Notes: a model not told the origin generated them from the letters alone. Shown: positions 51,748 to 60,801, numbered from the stretch's first letter. The stretch is DNA of 64,000 nucleotides from Lentisphaeria bacterium (GCA_022768375.1 JALEMG010000050.1:55411-119410); one strand, 5' to 3'. Made by a program: numbers and translations.

Positions 51748-51783
51748 CAAAGAAAAAAAAGCGGATTTCCGAGCCGGTGATTG

Positions 51784-52578
51784 CTATTGATCTGCCGCAT
51801 CCTCGGGCTGGACGACCATGATCGATATGGTCATGGCCGCCGCCTCCAGCGCCGTGACGTGCTTGTACTTGCGCCGTCCGGTCCAGGGGTCCAAGTAGAC
51901 GATCCCGGTGATGCGGCCGTCCTCCTCCCGGTAACCGCACAGCACCCGCATGTGGAAGCCGTCGGAGCGGTCGTTGGGGTCGAGATTCATGGCCACGCTC
52001 CACAGCAGCGGCCGCCCGGAGTCGATGTACTGCTTGAGGAGTTTCGGCAGCAGTTGGAGCAGCGGCGCCCGGGATCTCGGGGTATGGCGCCGGACGACGG
52101 CGGGATTCATCCGGTCGAGCACGTTCGCGGAACGGCCGTCCACGTTCCCGGATATCGCCTTGCGGTTCCGCCGCGTCAGATCGGCATCCCCCAGACAGGA
52201 TTGGGTCAGCGCGGACAGTTCCCGGATGGTCATGGTATAGAGTTTTTTGCACACGAAGCCCTTGATCTCGCCGTCGGGTCCGAAGTGGGTGTCCAGGTCC
52301 CCGATGAATGTGCCGGTCTTTTTGGAGGAGTCGAAAATCCGGCCCAGTTTTTTCTGATTGACCTTGGCGCCGTAGTAGCGCAGCACCATCTCCACGGAAG
52401 CCGGAACACAGTAGTTGCGTTTGGCTTCGATGGCGGGAATGCGTTCGACGATGACATAGCCCCGGTGGTCGCGTTCCACCCGCCGGGCGCACTCGGCGGA
52501 GGAGAGGAGCCTACCGGCGGCGGCGCCGTGGGCCAGCAGTCCGGCCAGCAGCAGCGCCGAAAGGATGTTCGCTCTCAT
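51784..52578 (-). CDS. exported C39-like cysteine peptidase
   Basis: 264 residues with a signal peptide (MRANILSALLLAGLLAHGAAAG). Papain-fold C39-like signature: RNYCVPASVEMVLRYYG with catalytic Cys57, DGFHMRVLCGYREEDG with the His about 150 residues later, and IVYLDPWTGRRKYKH with the Asp. Such proteins cut peptides, often after double glycines, or act as stand-alone periplasmic peptidases; here no ABC transporter is attached. The start overlaps the stop of an upstream lipoprotein gene by 4 nt. Confidence 0.8.
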   Translation of the reverse strand: MRANILSALLLAGLLAHGAAAGRLLSSAECARRVERDHRGYVIVERIPAIEAKRNYCVPASVEMVLRYYGAKVNQKKLGRIFDSSKKTGTFIGDLDTHFGPDGEIKGFVCKKLYTMTIRELSALTQSCLGDADLTRRNRKAISGNVDGRSANVLDRMNPAVVRRHTPRSRAPLLQLLPKLLKQYIDSGRPLLWSVAMNLDPNDRSDGFHMRVLCGYREEDGRITGIVYLDPWTGRRKYKHVTALEAAAMTISIMVVQPEDAADQ

Positions 52579-53075
52579 TGCGCGGCGGGCGCCGGGTCCA
52601 GATACCGGAGAAACTCGGCCCGGATCACCCGGCGGAAATTGTTGACGCTGCCCGCGGCGGTGCTGGTCCGGTTGCGATTGGAGTTGGCGAAGTTCTGATC
52701 CACGTCCCGGGAGAGCCGGCTCCAGTTGCCGTCGGACTCGTCATAGTCGAACGCGGTGCTGAACACCGGGTTGCCGGAGACCCGGTCCCCGTCGGAAATC
52801 ACCTGCTGTTCCACGATCAGGATCGCGTCGGCTCCGCACTTGCGCGCCTCGCTCCGGAGTTTCTCCACCATCCGGTCCCGGCTGACCTCCCGGTAGTTGC
52901 CGGAAACCGTGGCGGTGCCCAGCACTTTGTACGTCCGGGTGATTTTCGCGGAATCGGTATACACGCTCACCTTGCTGTCCGCGTCTTTCGGCGGCAGTTT
53001 CTCCCCGGAATACTCCATGGAGACGCATCCGGCCAACGCCATTGCCGCGACCGCGGCCCACAACGGAAATCTCAT
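52575..53075 (-). CDS. lipoprotein of unknown function
   Basis: 166 residues from ATG 53073-53075 behind AGAGGAG. Lipobox in MALAGCVSM (Cys17). The mature region includes YKVLGTATVSGNYREVSRDRMVEKLRSEARKCGADAILIVEQQ (quoted in part), a pattern seen in small outer-membrane lipoproteins of the DUF4156/YbjP-like kind, then a low-complexity Asn/Ser segment. Role unknown; translationally coupled to the C39-like peptidase, so the two may form a cell-surface unit. Confidence 0.75.
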   Translation of the reverse strand: MRFPLWAAVAAMALAGCVSMEYSGEKLPPKDADSKVSVYTDSAKITRTYKVLGTATVSGNYREVSRDRMVEKLRSEARKCGADAILIVEQQVISDGDRVSGNPVFSTAFDYDESDGNWSRLSRDVDQNFANSNRNRTSTAAGSVNNFRRVIRAEFLRYLDPAPAAQ

Positions 53076-53124
53076 CGCTGCAACTCCTCTGGTTTTGACG
53101 GCGGAAATCGCCCGCCTCTCACAT

Positions 53125-53153
53125 AAAATAGTGCCGAGGACGGGGTTTTTCAA
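53125..53153 (-). promoter_or_regulatory. promoter of lipoprotein-peptidase pair
   Basis: Minus strand: TTGAAA (53148-53153), 17 bp, TATTTT (53125-53130). Confidence 0.6.
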
Positions 53154-53173
53154 GTTATTGACGGCTTCGGACA

Positions 53174-53202
53174 TTGATTTTGACGCGGAGTTGGAGTATT
53201 TT
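53174..53202 (+). promoter_or_regulatory. dapA promoter
   Basis: TTGATT (53174-53179), 17 bp, TATTTT (53197-53202); 20 bp from the divergent promoter. Confidence 0.55.
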
Positions 53203-53250
53203 AAATGGTGTCAGAGAAGTAATTCACCAGCAACGATTCGAGGTGCTACT

Positions 53251-54123
53251 ATGATGATGCAGGGTGTTTACACGGCGTTGGTCACTCCTTTTCGCCACGG
53301 CAAGGTCGATTATGAAGCGCTGGAAGCCTTGCTGGAAAAACAGATTTCCGGCCGGGTCGCCGGGGTCGTCCCCGTCGGCACCACCGGAGAATCCCCCACG
53401 CTTTCCCCGGCGGAACACATCGAAGTCATCGCCAGAACGGTGGAGATCGTCGATCACCGCTGTCAGGTCATCGCCGGCAGCGGGGCCAACTCCACCGCCG
53501 AGGCGATCCACCTGACGCTGGAGGCCAAAGCCGCCGGCGCAGACGCCTCGCTGCAGGTCACTCCCTATTACAACAAGCCGACACAGGAGGGCATCTACCG
53601 CCACTTCTCCGTCATCGCCGACAAGACCCAACTGCCGGTGGTGCTTTACAACGTTCCCGGCCGGACCGGGGTCCCCATCGCGGTGGAGACCGTGGCGAGA
53701 CTGGCCGCCAATCCGCTGGTCGCGGCGGTGAAGGAAGCCGCCGGCAGCGTGGACCGGGTGTCCGCCATCAAGGACTGCTGCGGCATCACTGTCCTGAGCG
53801 GCGATGATTCGCTGACGCTGCCCATGATCTCCGTCGGCGCGTCCGGCATCATCAGCGTGGCGTCCAACCTCATTCCCAGCGAATTGAGCGCGATGGTCGA
53901 TCTGGCGCTCAAAGGCGACATGAAAGCGGCCATGGCCATGCACCGCAAATACTATCCGCTGTTCCGCGATCTTTTCATCGAGAGCAATCCGATCCCGGTC
54001 AAGGCCGCGCTGGGTTTCACCGGTGCCATCGAACCGGAGTACCGGCTGCCGCTGTGCGAATTGAGCGCGGCCCACGCCGACGCCCTGCGCGCCACGTTGA
54101 AAAAGTGCGGCATCCTCGGCTGA
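53251..54123 (+). CDS. dapA: 4-hydroxy-tetrahydrodipicolinate synthase
   Basis: 290 residues from ATG 53251 (AGGTG six nt upstream; two more ATGs follow immediately). Class I aldolase barrel: GVYTALVTPFRHGKVDY, VVPVGTTGESPTLSPAEH, YYNKPTQEGIYRHF, LYNVPGRTGVPI and the Schiff-base lysine AAVKEAAGS (Lys161). It condenses pyruvate with aspartate semialdehyde for lysine and meso-diaminopimelate. First gene of a plus-strand run, with 13 nt to the MFS gene. Related lyases (sialic-acid NanA) share the fold but the GTTGESPTL block favours DapA. Confidence 0.93.
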   Translation: MMMQGVYTALVTPFRHGKVDYEALEALLEKQISGRVAGVVPVGTTGESPTLSPAEHIEVIARTVEIVDHRCQVIAGSGANSTAEAIHLTLEAKAAGADASLQVTPYYNKPTQEGIYRHFSVIADKTQLPVVLYNVPGRTGVPIAVETVARLAANPLVAAVKEAAGSVDRVSAIKDCCGITVLSGDDSLTLPMISVGASGIISVASNLIPSELSAMVDLALKGDMKAAMAMHRKYYPLFRDLFIESNPIPVKAALGFTGAIEPEYRLPLCELSAAHADALRATLKKCGILG

Positions 54124-54136
54124 TCCCGGTGCCCGT

Positions 54137-55306
54137 ATGCTCCTCCGGGTCCTGAGTTACTTCATCCCGCTGTCGGTGAATATGCTCACCGGCGGCGTGA
54201 TGTTCATCTGCAGTTACCGCTTCGCGCAGGCCGGATGTTCCGGGCTGGTCGTCGGCGGCGCGGTGGCGGTCTGGGGGATCGTCTACTGCCTGACCAACTT
54301 CGCCATCCGCCGTGTCGTCCGGACGGAGACCGCGTTGTCCTGGCTCCGGGCCGCCGCCGGATGCATGGTGGCGACTTCGGCGGGATTTCTCGTTTTTCCC
54401 GGGCTTTACACGCAGTTCCTGTTGATCGGGCTCTCGGGGCTGGGCGCGGGACTTTTCTGCATGCCGTTTCAACTTTTCGCCAAGTCGGTGGAGTCGGGAA
54501 AAACGCCCGGCGCGGCCAAGGCCGCCGCGTTTTACACGTTTTCGTGGAGCGTGGGATTCGCCGCCGGCGCGCTGTTTTTCGCCCGGTTCGTCCGGGTGGG
54601 GTTCGGCATCAATCTCGGGCTGTCGCTGGCGATGATGCTGGCGGTGTTCCTCATCGCGCGCCTGAAGCGCGTCGCTCCGGCCGCCGCGACGGATCTCCCG
54701 GCGGCGCCGCCGGAAACCGTTTCGCCCGAGGAGGAGGCGCGGCGCACCTTTTTCGCCTATTCGGGCTGGCTCATCGGCGGCGTCGGCACCCTGGCGGTGT
54801 GCATGATCCGCGCCATGTGGCCCCATCACGGGGAAGGACTCGGCATCTCCCAGACGCACATCGCGCTGACCACCGCGCTGGTGAGTTTGGTTCAGGCCCT
54901 GACCGCGCTGCTGCTGTACCGGAGCAGCCGCTGGATGTTTCAACGGATGCCGGTGCTGGCCTTTTCGCTGGCGGGGTCGTCCGGACTGCTGATCTTCGCC
55001 TTGGCCCGGATGACCGCGCTTTTCTACTGGGCGGCGGTGATCTACGGAGTCTATTCCGGGTGCATCTATTTCTACTTCGTCTACCACTCGCTGGCCCACC
55101 CCGTCCGGGCGGGATACTTCGTCTCCGGCAATGAAGTGATCGTCGGCGTGATCAGCATGGTATCCCCGCTGGCGGGCGGCGCGCTGGCGGACGGATTCAC
55201 TTCCCGCGCGCCGTTCGTTTTCGCCGCGGGCGTGATCCTGCTGGCGTGGCTGATACAGTGGACCGCGGTCACGCGGCGCGGAACGGAACTTGAGGGGGCG
55301 TCATGA
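54137..55306 (+). CDS. major facilitator superfamily transporter
   Basis: 389 residues, about 12 hydrophobic segments in two sets of six with a cytoplasmic loop around 190-215 (LPAAPPETVSPEEEARR). Recognisable features are GIVYCLTNFAIRRV, GLGAGLFCMPFQLFAKSV and the C-terminal GVISMVSPLAGGALADGF typical of MFS helix 11. Substrate unknown. The stop overlaps the next start (ATGA), so it is coupled to the homocysteine methyltransferase gene, which may hint at a methyl-donor or amino-acid substrate. Confidence 0.82.
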   Translation: MLLRVLSYFIPLSVNMLTGGVMFICSYRFAQAGCSGLVVGGAVAVWGIVYCLTNFAIRRVVRTETALSWLRAAAGCMVATSAGFLVFPGLYTQFLLIGLSGLGAGLFCMPFQLFAKSVESGKTPGAAKAAAFYTFSWSVGFAAGALFFARFVRVGFGINLGLSLAMMLAVFLIARLKRVAPAAATDLPAAPPETVSPEEEARRTFFAYSGWLIGGVGTLAVCMIRAMWPHHGEGLGISQTHIALTTALVSLVQALTALLLYRSSRWMFQRMPVLAFSLAGSSGLLIFALARMTALFYWAAVIYGVYSGCIYFYFVYHSLAHPVRAGYFVSGNEVIVGVISMVSPLAGGALADGFTSRAPFVFAAGVILLAWLIQWTAVTRRGTELEGAS

Positions 55307-57123
55307 AACGGGAAACATTGAGCGCGGCGCTGGCCGCACGGGTGGTGATTTTCGACGGCGGTTTCGGAACCGAACTTTACCGGCGGAATTTTTTCGTCAA
55401 CACCTCCTATGACGATCTCAATCTGAGCAACGCGGCGGCGGTCGCGGCCATCCACCAGTCCTACGTGGACGCCGGAGCGGAGGTGCTGACGACCAACACC
55501 TACAACGCCAATTCGTTCTGTCTGTCCCAGTTCGGGCTGGCGGAGCGGAGCGCCCGGATCAATCAGGCCGCCGTGGCGCTGGCGCGGAAAGCCGCTGCCG
55601 GACGCCCCGGGATCCTCGTGGCCGGCAGCATCGGTCCCGCCGCCGCGGGCGCGGGGGCGGTCGCGGCGATCCGGGAACAGATCGCGGAACTGCAGAAATC
55701 CGGCGCCGACTTTCTGATTTTCGAGTCGCTGGATACTCTGGACAAACTCCGCCATACCCTGACGGCGCTGGCGGACACCGCGTGCGAATGGGTGCCGAGT
55801 TTTACCTTGGACGCGGAGGCGAAACTGGCCGACGGCGGTTCCGTGACGGAGATCGCCGCGCTGCTGCGGAGTTCCCCGGTCCCGCCGACGGCTTTCGGTC
55901 TCAACTGCGGCGCCGGGCCGGAAACCACGCTCGCCGCGATGGAAAAGGCGGTGAAGCAACTGGATCTGCCTTTCATCGTCCAGCCCGGTGCCGGCGCGCC
56001 CCGCAGCGTGGACAACCGGATGCTCGCCATGACTTCCCCGGAATACTTCACCACCTACTGCATGCGCTATCTCGCCCTCGGCGCCCGGGGGCTGGGCGGC
56101 TGCTGCGGCATCACTCCGGCTCACATCGCGGACATGGTCCGTTCGCTCCGGCCGCTGGCCGACGCCGAACGGAAGGAGGTCCCCCGGGTGGAGATCAAGC
56201 CGGAGGACCTGCTCGACCCGCCGCCCACGGCGGAAAAAAGTCCCTTCGGCGCGAAACTCGTCCGGGGAGATTTCCTGAAACTGGTGGAGATGACCCCGCC
56301 CCGCGGCATCGACCTCGCCGCCACGGTGGAGAAGGCCAAACTCTGCGCCGCCGCCGGATTCGACGCCGTCAACATCCCGGACGGTCCCCGGGCCAGTTGC
56401 CGCATCTCCCAGGTGGTCGCCGCCATCGAGATCCAGGAACGCGCCGGGATCGAGACCATCGTCCACTGCTGCGCCCGGGACCGCAGTCTCATCAGTCTCC
56501 AGTCCATGATCCTCGGATGCATGGCAAAAAATCTGCGCAACATCCTTTTCATCACCGGCGATCCGCCGAAACTGGGCGATTATCCCTTCAGTTCCGGGGT
56601 GTTCGACGTGGATTCCATCGGCATGGTGAAACTGCAGAGCCGGCTCAACCGGGGGGTGGACGCCGGGGGATTTCCGCTGGGCGGCGGCGCACAGACCGCC
56701 ATCGTCTCCGGGGTCGGGGCCGATCCCAGCGCCATCGACCCCGAACGGGAGTACCGCCGACTGGCGGAAAAGATCGAAGCCGGGGCGGAATTCATCATCA
56801 CCCAGCCCGCGTTCGATCCCGAGCGGCTGCTGAAGTTTCTGGCAAGGATCCGTCACTTCGGGGTGCCGGTCATCGCCGGAGTATGGCCCTTTGCCAGTTA
56901 CCGCAACGCCGTGTTCATGCAGAACGAAGTTCCCGGCGTGGTGGTGCCGGAATGGATCATGGACGCCATGAAAAACGCCGGGGACAAGGACGCCCAGCGC
57001 GCCGAAGGCATCCGCATCGCCCGCAGTATTCTTGCCGCGATCCGTTCCGAAGTCCGCGGCGTCGCCACCAGCGCGCCGTTCGGCAACGTCAACACCGCCA
57101 TCGCCGTGTGCGACGGCTTCTGA
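55303..57123 (+). CDS. bifunctional homocysteine S-methyltransferase / methylenetetrahydrofolate reductase
   Basis: 606 residues, YitJ-type fusion. Residues 1-300: homocysteine methyltransferase with FDGGFGTELYRR, TTNTYNAN, zinc ligands Cys202 (FGLNCGAGPE) and Cys267/268 (LGGCCGITPAHI). Residues ~320-606: MTHFR barrel with VEMTPPRGIDL, NIPDGPRASCRIS, HCCARDRSL, LFITGDPPKLGDYPFS and FIITQPAFDPERLLKF. It supplies and uses methyl groups for methionine. Both catalytic cysteine sets are intact. Confidence 0.94.
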   Translation: MKRETLSAALAARVVIFDGGFGTELYRRNFFVNTSYDDLNLSNAAAVAAIHQSYVDAGAEVLTTNTYNANSFCLSQFGLAERSARINQAAVALARKAAAGRPGILVAGSIGPAAAGAGAVAAIREQIAELQKSGADFLIFESLDTLDKLRHTLTALADTACEWVPSFTLDAEAKLADGGSVTEIAALLRSSPVPPTAFGLNCGAGPETTLAAMEKAVKQLDLPFIVQPGAGAPRSVDNRMLAMTSPEYFTTYCMRYLALGARGLGGCCGITPAHIADMVRSLRPLADAERKEVPRVEIKPEDLLDPPPTAEKSPFGAKLVRGDFLKLVEMTPPRGIDLAATVEKAKLCAAAGFDAVNIPDGPRASCRISQVVAAIEIQERAGIETIVHCCARDRSLISLQSMILGCMAKNLRNILFITGDPPKLGDYPFSSGVFDVDSIGMVKLQSRLNRGVDAGGFPLGGGAQTAIVSGVGADPSAIDPEREYRRLAEKIEAGAEFIITQPAFDPERLLKFLARIRHFGVPVIAGVWPFASYRNAVFMQNEVPGVVVPEWIMDAMKNAGDKDAQRAEGIRIARSILAAIRSEVRGVATSAPFGNVNTAIAVCDGF

Positions 57124-57146
57124 ATCGTCAAAAAGGAAAAACCATC

Positions 57147-58328
57147 ATGTGGCAAAAACAAATCGAGAAGTATGAACGCGAACTGACCGCCTCCGTCATC
57201 CCCTTCTGGGAAAAGCACTGTGTGGACCGGGAATTCGGCGGGTACTTCACCAGTCTGGACCGGGACGGCTCGGTCTACGACACCGCCAAGTACATGTGGA
57301 TGCAGTGGCGGATCGTTTACATGTTCGCGGAGATCTACCTCGCCGGATACCGCCAAAAGGAGTACGTCGACATCGCGGAACAGGGCTTCGATTTCCTCTA
57401 CCGGCACGGCCGGGACGAAGCGGGACGCTACTACTTCGCGCTGAACCGCGAAGGCGTCCCCGCCATGGCGCCGTACAGCCTTTTCTCCGACTGCTTCGCG
57501 GCGATGGGCGCGGCAAAACTCTACAAGATCACCGGGCGCCCCCGCCATGCCGACGCCGCCCGGGAAGCCATGCGCAACTACCTCGAACGCGCCCAAAGCG
57601 GCAACAGCGCCCTCCAGTGGAATAAATCCCTCTCCGGCAAAACCCCGTACCTTTCGCTGGGGCACTACATGATGATGGCCAATCTCGGTCTCATCATGAA
57701 CGACTGCCTCGGCGGTCACGAATTCGATTCCGCCATGGAGACCGCCGTGGACATGGTGCTGAACAAGTTCTACAGCCCGGATTTCGGCCTCGTCTTCGAA
57801 AACATGCCCGTTGCCGGGGACAAACCCGATCTGGACAGCAGCATCGGGCGTCAGATGAATCCCGGTCATGTGCTGGAGGCCATGTGGTTCCTGCTCAGTT
57901 ATCTGGAAAACATCCCCGGCTCGCAGGACCGGATCGCCGCCATCGTCAAAATCATCGGCAGCACACTTGAGTTCGGATGGGACAAGGAGTTCGGCGGCAT
58001 CTACTACTTCATGGACGCACTGGGCAAACCGCACCTCGAACTTCAACACAACATGAAACTCTGGTGGGTCCACAACGAAGCCATTCTCGCTTCCCTCTAC
58101 GCCTACGATCTCACCCGCGACGAAACCTTCCGCAAGTGGTTCCGGAAACTGGACGACTGGACCTGGAACCACTTCCCCGATCCCGAGTACGGCGAGTGGT
58201 TCGCCTACTGCGACCGGCGCGGCGAACTGACCCACACGCTCAAGGGCGGGAAATGGAAAACCTTTTTCCATGTGCCGCGCTGTCTGCTTTTCGCCGCGGC
58301 CCGCATGCGCAAGATCGCGGCCCGCTGA
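57147..58328 (+). CDS. N-acylglucosamine 2-epimerase family protein
   Basis: 393 residues from ATG 57147 behind AAGGAAAA. (alpha/alpha)6 barrel of the AGE/renin-binding family: GGYFTSLDRDGSVYDTAKYMW, SLFSDCFAAMG, NPGHVLEAMWFLL, NMKLWWVHNEAILA and the C-terminal KTFFHVPRCLLFAA, close to the AGE consensus FHVPRCL. It interconverts GlcNAc and ManNAc or acts on cello-oligosaccharides; the FHVPR block favours AGE. It follows the methyltransferase by 23 nt, an odd partner. Confidence 0.9.
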   Translation: MWQKQIEKYERELTASVIPFWEKHCVDREFGGYFTSLDRDGSVYDTAKYMWMQWRIVYMFAEIYLAGYRQKEYVDIAEQGFDFLYRHGRDEAGRYYFALNREGVPAMAPYSLFSDCFAAMGAAKLYKITGRPRHADAAREAMRNYLERAQSGNSALQWNKSLSGKTPYLSLGHYMMMANLGLIMNDCLGGHEFDSAMETAVDMVLNKFYSPDFGLVFENMPVAGDKPDLDSSIGRQMNPGHVLEAMWFLLSYLENIPGSQDRIAAIVKIIGSTLEFGWDKEFGGIYYFMDALGKPHLELQHNMKLWWVHNEAILASLYAYDLTRDETFRKWFRKLDDWTWNHFPDPEYGEWFAYCDRRGELTHTLKGGKWKTFFHVPRCLLFAAARMRKIAAR

Positions 58329-58366
58329 GTCCCGGGACGCCCTGCCGAAATTCGCGCCGGGACTCA
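58326..58366 (+). terminator. hairpin after the epimerase gene
   Basis: TGAGTCCCGG (58326-58335) pairs with CCGGGACTCA (58357-58366), overlapping a GCCGAAAT/ATTTCGGC pair (58344-58351/58373-58380), so two alternative folds exist. No T tract. Confidence 0.4.
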
Positions 58367-58436
58367 AGGCCGATTTCGGCGGCGGCGTTCTTTGAGCGAA
58401 ACGGTGAAAAAATCCATAAAAAATGGACGTTTTTAC

Positions 58437-58464
58437 TTGTATTTAGCCGAAACGGATGTATCTT
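58437..58464 (+). promoter_or_regulatory. promoter of second Gfo/Idh/MocA gene
   Basis: TTGTAT (58437-58442), 16 bp, TATCTT (58459-58464), 55 nt before the start codon. Confidence 0.45.
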
Positions 58465-58518
58465 AAGCGGGAGTACCACCCCGAAAAGTTTTACTATCAA
58501 AAAAGGAGTTGTCTGGTC

Positions 58519-59811
58519 ATGGCAAACAAAAAACGGTATGTCGTCTGCGGCGTGTCCACCCGGGCGGTCGGAATGTACATCGGACCGATGGTGCGGGATT
58601 TCGCGCATTGCGCCGAGTTCGTCGGGATGCTCGACATCGATCCCCTGCGCTTCAAAGTCTGCAAGGACCTCGTCCCGGAAGCCAAAGACGTGCCCGAATA
58701 TCTGGCCGCCGATTTCGACAGGATGATCGAGGAGCAGAAACCCGACGCCGTCTTCGTGATCAGTATGGACTGCACTCACGTCGAATACATCCTCCGCTCT
58801 CTGGAAAAAGGTCTGGACGTCATCTGCGAAAAACCGATGACCACCAATACCGCCGACGCCCTCCGCGTCCGCGAGGCCGAGAAGAAATCCAAAGGCACCG
58901 TCATCTGCACATTCAATTACCGCTACAACGCCATTCACCGCAAACTCCGGGAAATGGTGCTGGCCGGCGCCGTCGGCCGTCCCACCCACGTGGACCTCAC
59001 CTGGTACATCGACTACCGCCACGGCTCCAGTTACTTCCATCGCTGGAACCGGATGCGCGAAAATTCCGGAAGTCTTTCCATTCACAAGTCCAGCCATCAC
59101 TTCGATCTGGTCAACTGGTGGATCGACGGCATTCCGGAACAGGTCCATGCGTTCGGCGCCCTCAATCACTACGGACCCAACGGCCCCTTCAACCCCTCTA
59201 AAAAGGACGGACGCAGTTGCCCGACCTGCCCGGAATTCATGAAGTGCGGCTACAAAACCCGCTGGGCCACCCGCAATTCCACGCTGTTCGCCCCGGACGA
59301 TCATATCAATTCCTTCGAGACCAAAGTCACCCAGTATTCCATGTACAACCCCAAAAAGTGCATCTTTGACTCGGAGATCAACATCTACGATACCTTCGTG
59401 GCCAATGTCAAGTACCGTAACGGCGTGTTGCTGAACTACTCCGCCAACTTCTCCACTCCCTATGAAGGCTACCGCCTCGCCATCAACGGCACCCACGGTC
59501 GGCTGGAAAGTCTGGAATTCGTCGGTGGCTGCGCGTCCGCGCTGCCCGACCTCAACGACGGTCAGCAGTACATCGACTACTACCCGATCTTCCAGGGCCG
59601 CGAGCGCATCCACGTCGTTTCCAGCACCGGCGGACACGGCGGCGGCGATCCGCTCATCCGCGAAGATATCTTCCTCGGTGAAGATCCGAACCGCAAATTT
59701 GACATCCTCGCCAAATCCGTGGACGGCCTCCGCGCCATCTCCATCGGCGACGCCGTCTTCAATTCCATCAAAAACGGCGGCGTCCAGGACCTCACCGGTT
59801 TTATGGAATAA
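58519..59811 (+). CDS. Gfo/Idh/MocA family oxidoreductase with a cysteine-rich insertion
   Basis: 430 residues from ATG 58519 behind AGGAG. Rossmann start KRYVVCGVSTRAVGMYIGP (a GVSTRA variant of the GxGxxG loop), lysine motif VICEKPMTTNTADAL, and SIHKSSHHFDLVNWWIDG as the C-domain catalytic histidine region. An insertion around 230-247 carries GRSCPTCPEFMKCGYK (Cys234, 237, 243), which could bind a metal. It is longer than the first such protein in the window. Substrate unknown; both a promoter and a strong terminator flank it, so it is monocistronic. Confidence 0.88.
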   Translation: MANKKRYVVCGVSTRAVGMYIGPMVRDFAHCAEFVGMLDIDPLRFKVCKDLVPEAKDVPEYLAADFDRMIEEQKPDAVFVISMDCTHVEYILRSLEKGLDVICEKPMTTNTADALRVREAEKKSKGTVICTFNYRYNAIHRKLREMVLAGAVGRPTHVDLTWYIDYRHGSSYFHRWNRMRENSGSLSIHKSSHHFDLVNWWIDGIPEQVHAFGALNHYGPNGPFNPSKKDGRSCPTCPEFMKCGYKTRWATRNSTLFAPDDHINSFETKVTQYSMYNPKKCIFDSEINIYDTFVANVKYRNGVLLNYSANFSTPYEGYRLAINGTHGRLESLEFVGGCASALPDLNDGQQYIDYYPIFQGRERIHVVSSTGGHGGGDPLIREDIFLGEDPNRKFDILAKSVDGLRAISIGDAVFNSIKNGGVQDLTGFME

Positions 59812-59850
59812 CTTTCCGTTCCTTTCACGGAAAAAGAACAAGAGAAAACT

Positions 59851-59883
59851 CGCCCCGCAATTGCAATTGCGGGGCGTTTTTTT
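59851..59883 (+). terminator. strong rho-independent terminator
   Basis: CGCCCCGCAATTG (59851-59863) followed at once by its reverse complement to 59876, then seven T residues. Very like the terminator after guaA. Confidence 0.9.
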
Positions 59884-59903
59884 ATGGAGGTGAAACGGAT
59901 CAA

Positions 59904-60056
59904 TGAGGGGCGGAAGTCCGCCGAACGGCGGAATGCGGGCGGAGTGCTTCTTTTGTCAGGAGAGCGGCTGCCCGCCCCCTCCCCCGACACCCCCCCGCCC
60001 CCGGCGGGGCTTAAAGCCCGGCACCCCGAGATCTCTTTCGGCGGCTCAGATGCCGC
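59904..60056. repeat. repeat R, inverted copy
   Basis: Read on the minus strand: GCCGAAAGAG, ATCTCGGGGTGC, GGGCTTTAAGCCC, CCGCCGGGGG and CCTGACAAAAGAAGC in the order seen at 48551. It covers the whole space between the terminator and the SDR gene and runs over the last SDR codons. Confidence 0.6.
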
Positions 60057-60771
60057 CGAAAGGCGACTTTTCGGAGAGATGCAGCGCCCCGTCGAGGGGG
60101 ATAACCGCACCGGTCAGGGAGTCACAGCGGAACGTGAACTCCACGAGGTCGGCGATGTCGGAAGGAGCAACGGCCCGGTGAAGCGGGGTGGCGGCGAGAA
60201 TTTTGGTCATTCGGGAAGCCGGGGCCCAGGCGGGGGGCAGGACGGCGCCGGGGGCGATGGCATTGACGCGCAGATTTTCAGGCCCCCACCGGACGGCAAG
60301 AGATTCGGTAAGGCGGGTGAGGGCGAGTTTGCTTTCGTAGTAAGCGCCGGCGCCGGGGGCGAGAACGGCGCAGTCGGTGAGGTTGACGGCGGCGCCGGAG
60401 GTCAGGTTTTGAGCGGCGAAAAGGTTCAGCAGTTCCGCGGGGACGTGGAAATTGAGCCGGGAATAGAGTTCGGAGGCCGCCGCATCCTCGGGGGACCCGG
60501 GACGGAAAAAAACGGACGCGTTGTTGACCAGCAACTCAAAGGTCCCCACCTCCCGGCAGAGCCGTTCGGGGGCGCCGGACGGGGTCAGATCCATGACGTG
60601 CAGACTGTGGCCGGAACCGGGCAGTTCGGAGAGCAGACGTTCGCCCTCGGCGACGGAGGCGCGGCAATGGAGGGCGACGCGACAGCCGGAACGCGCCAGA
60701 CGCACGGCGACGGCGGCGCCGACCCGTTTGGCCCCGCCGGTGATCAAAACCCGTTTTCCTTCCAGAATCAT
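60046..60771 (-). CDS. short-chain dehydrogenase, pteridine-reductase-like
   Basis: 241 residues from ATG 60769-60771. Cofactor motif ITGGAKRVGAAVAVRLARSG (TGxxxRxG, typical of FolM/PTR1 type), LLVNNASVFFRP, a YxxxK active site in AGAYYESKLALTRL, and RVNAIAPGAVLPP. Such enzymes reduce dihydrobiopterin/dihydromonapterin or folate. The C-terminus SEKSPFGGI is encoded inside the repeat R copy, so the tail may be recent. The -10 boxes of its promoter and of the pseudopilin promoter overlap. Confidence 0.85.
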   Translation of the reverse strand: MILEGKRVLITGGAKRVGAAVAVRLARSGCRVALHCRASVAEGERLLSELPGSGHSLHVMDLTPSGAPERLCREVGTFELLVNNASVFFRPGSPEDAAASELYSRLNFHVPAELLNLFAAQNLTSGAAVNLTDCAVLAPGAGAYYESKLALTRLTESLAVRWGPENLRVNAIAPGAVLPPAWAPASRMTKILAATPLHRAVAPSDIADLVEFTFRCDSLTGAVIPLDGALHLSEKSPFGGI

Positions 60772-60772
60772 C

Positions 60773-60801
60773 TTGCAATTTTCCCTTTTCCATATTATAT
60801 T
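60773..60801 (+). promoter_or_regulatory. pseudopilin promoter
   Basis: TTGCAA (60773-60778), 17 bp, TATATT (60796-60801). The -35 lies next to the SDR start codon. Confidence 0.65.
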
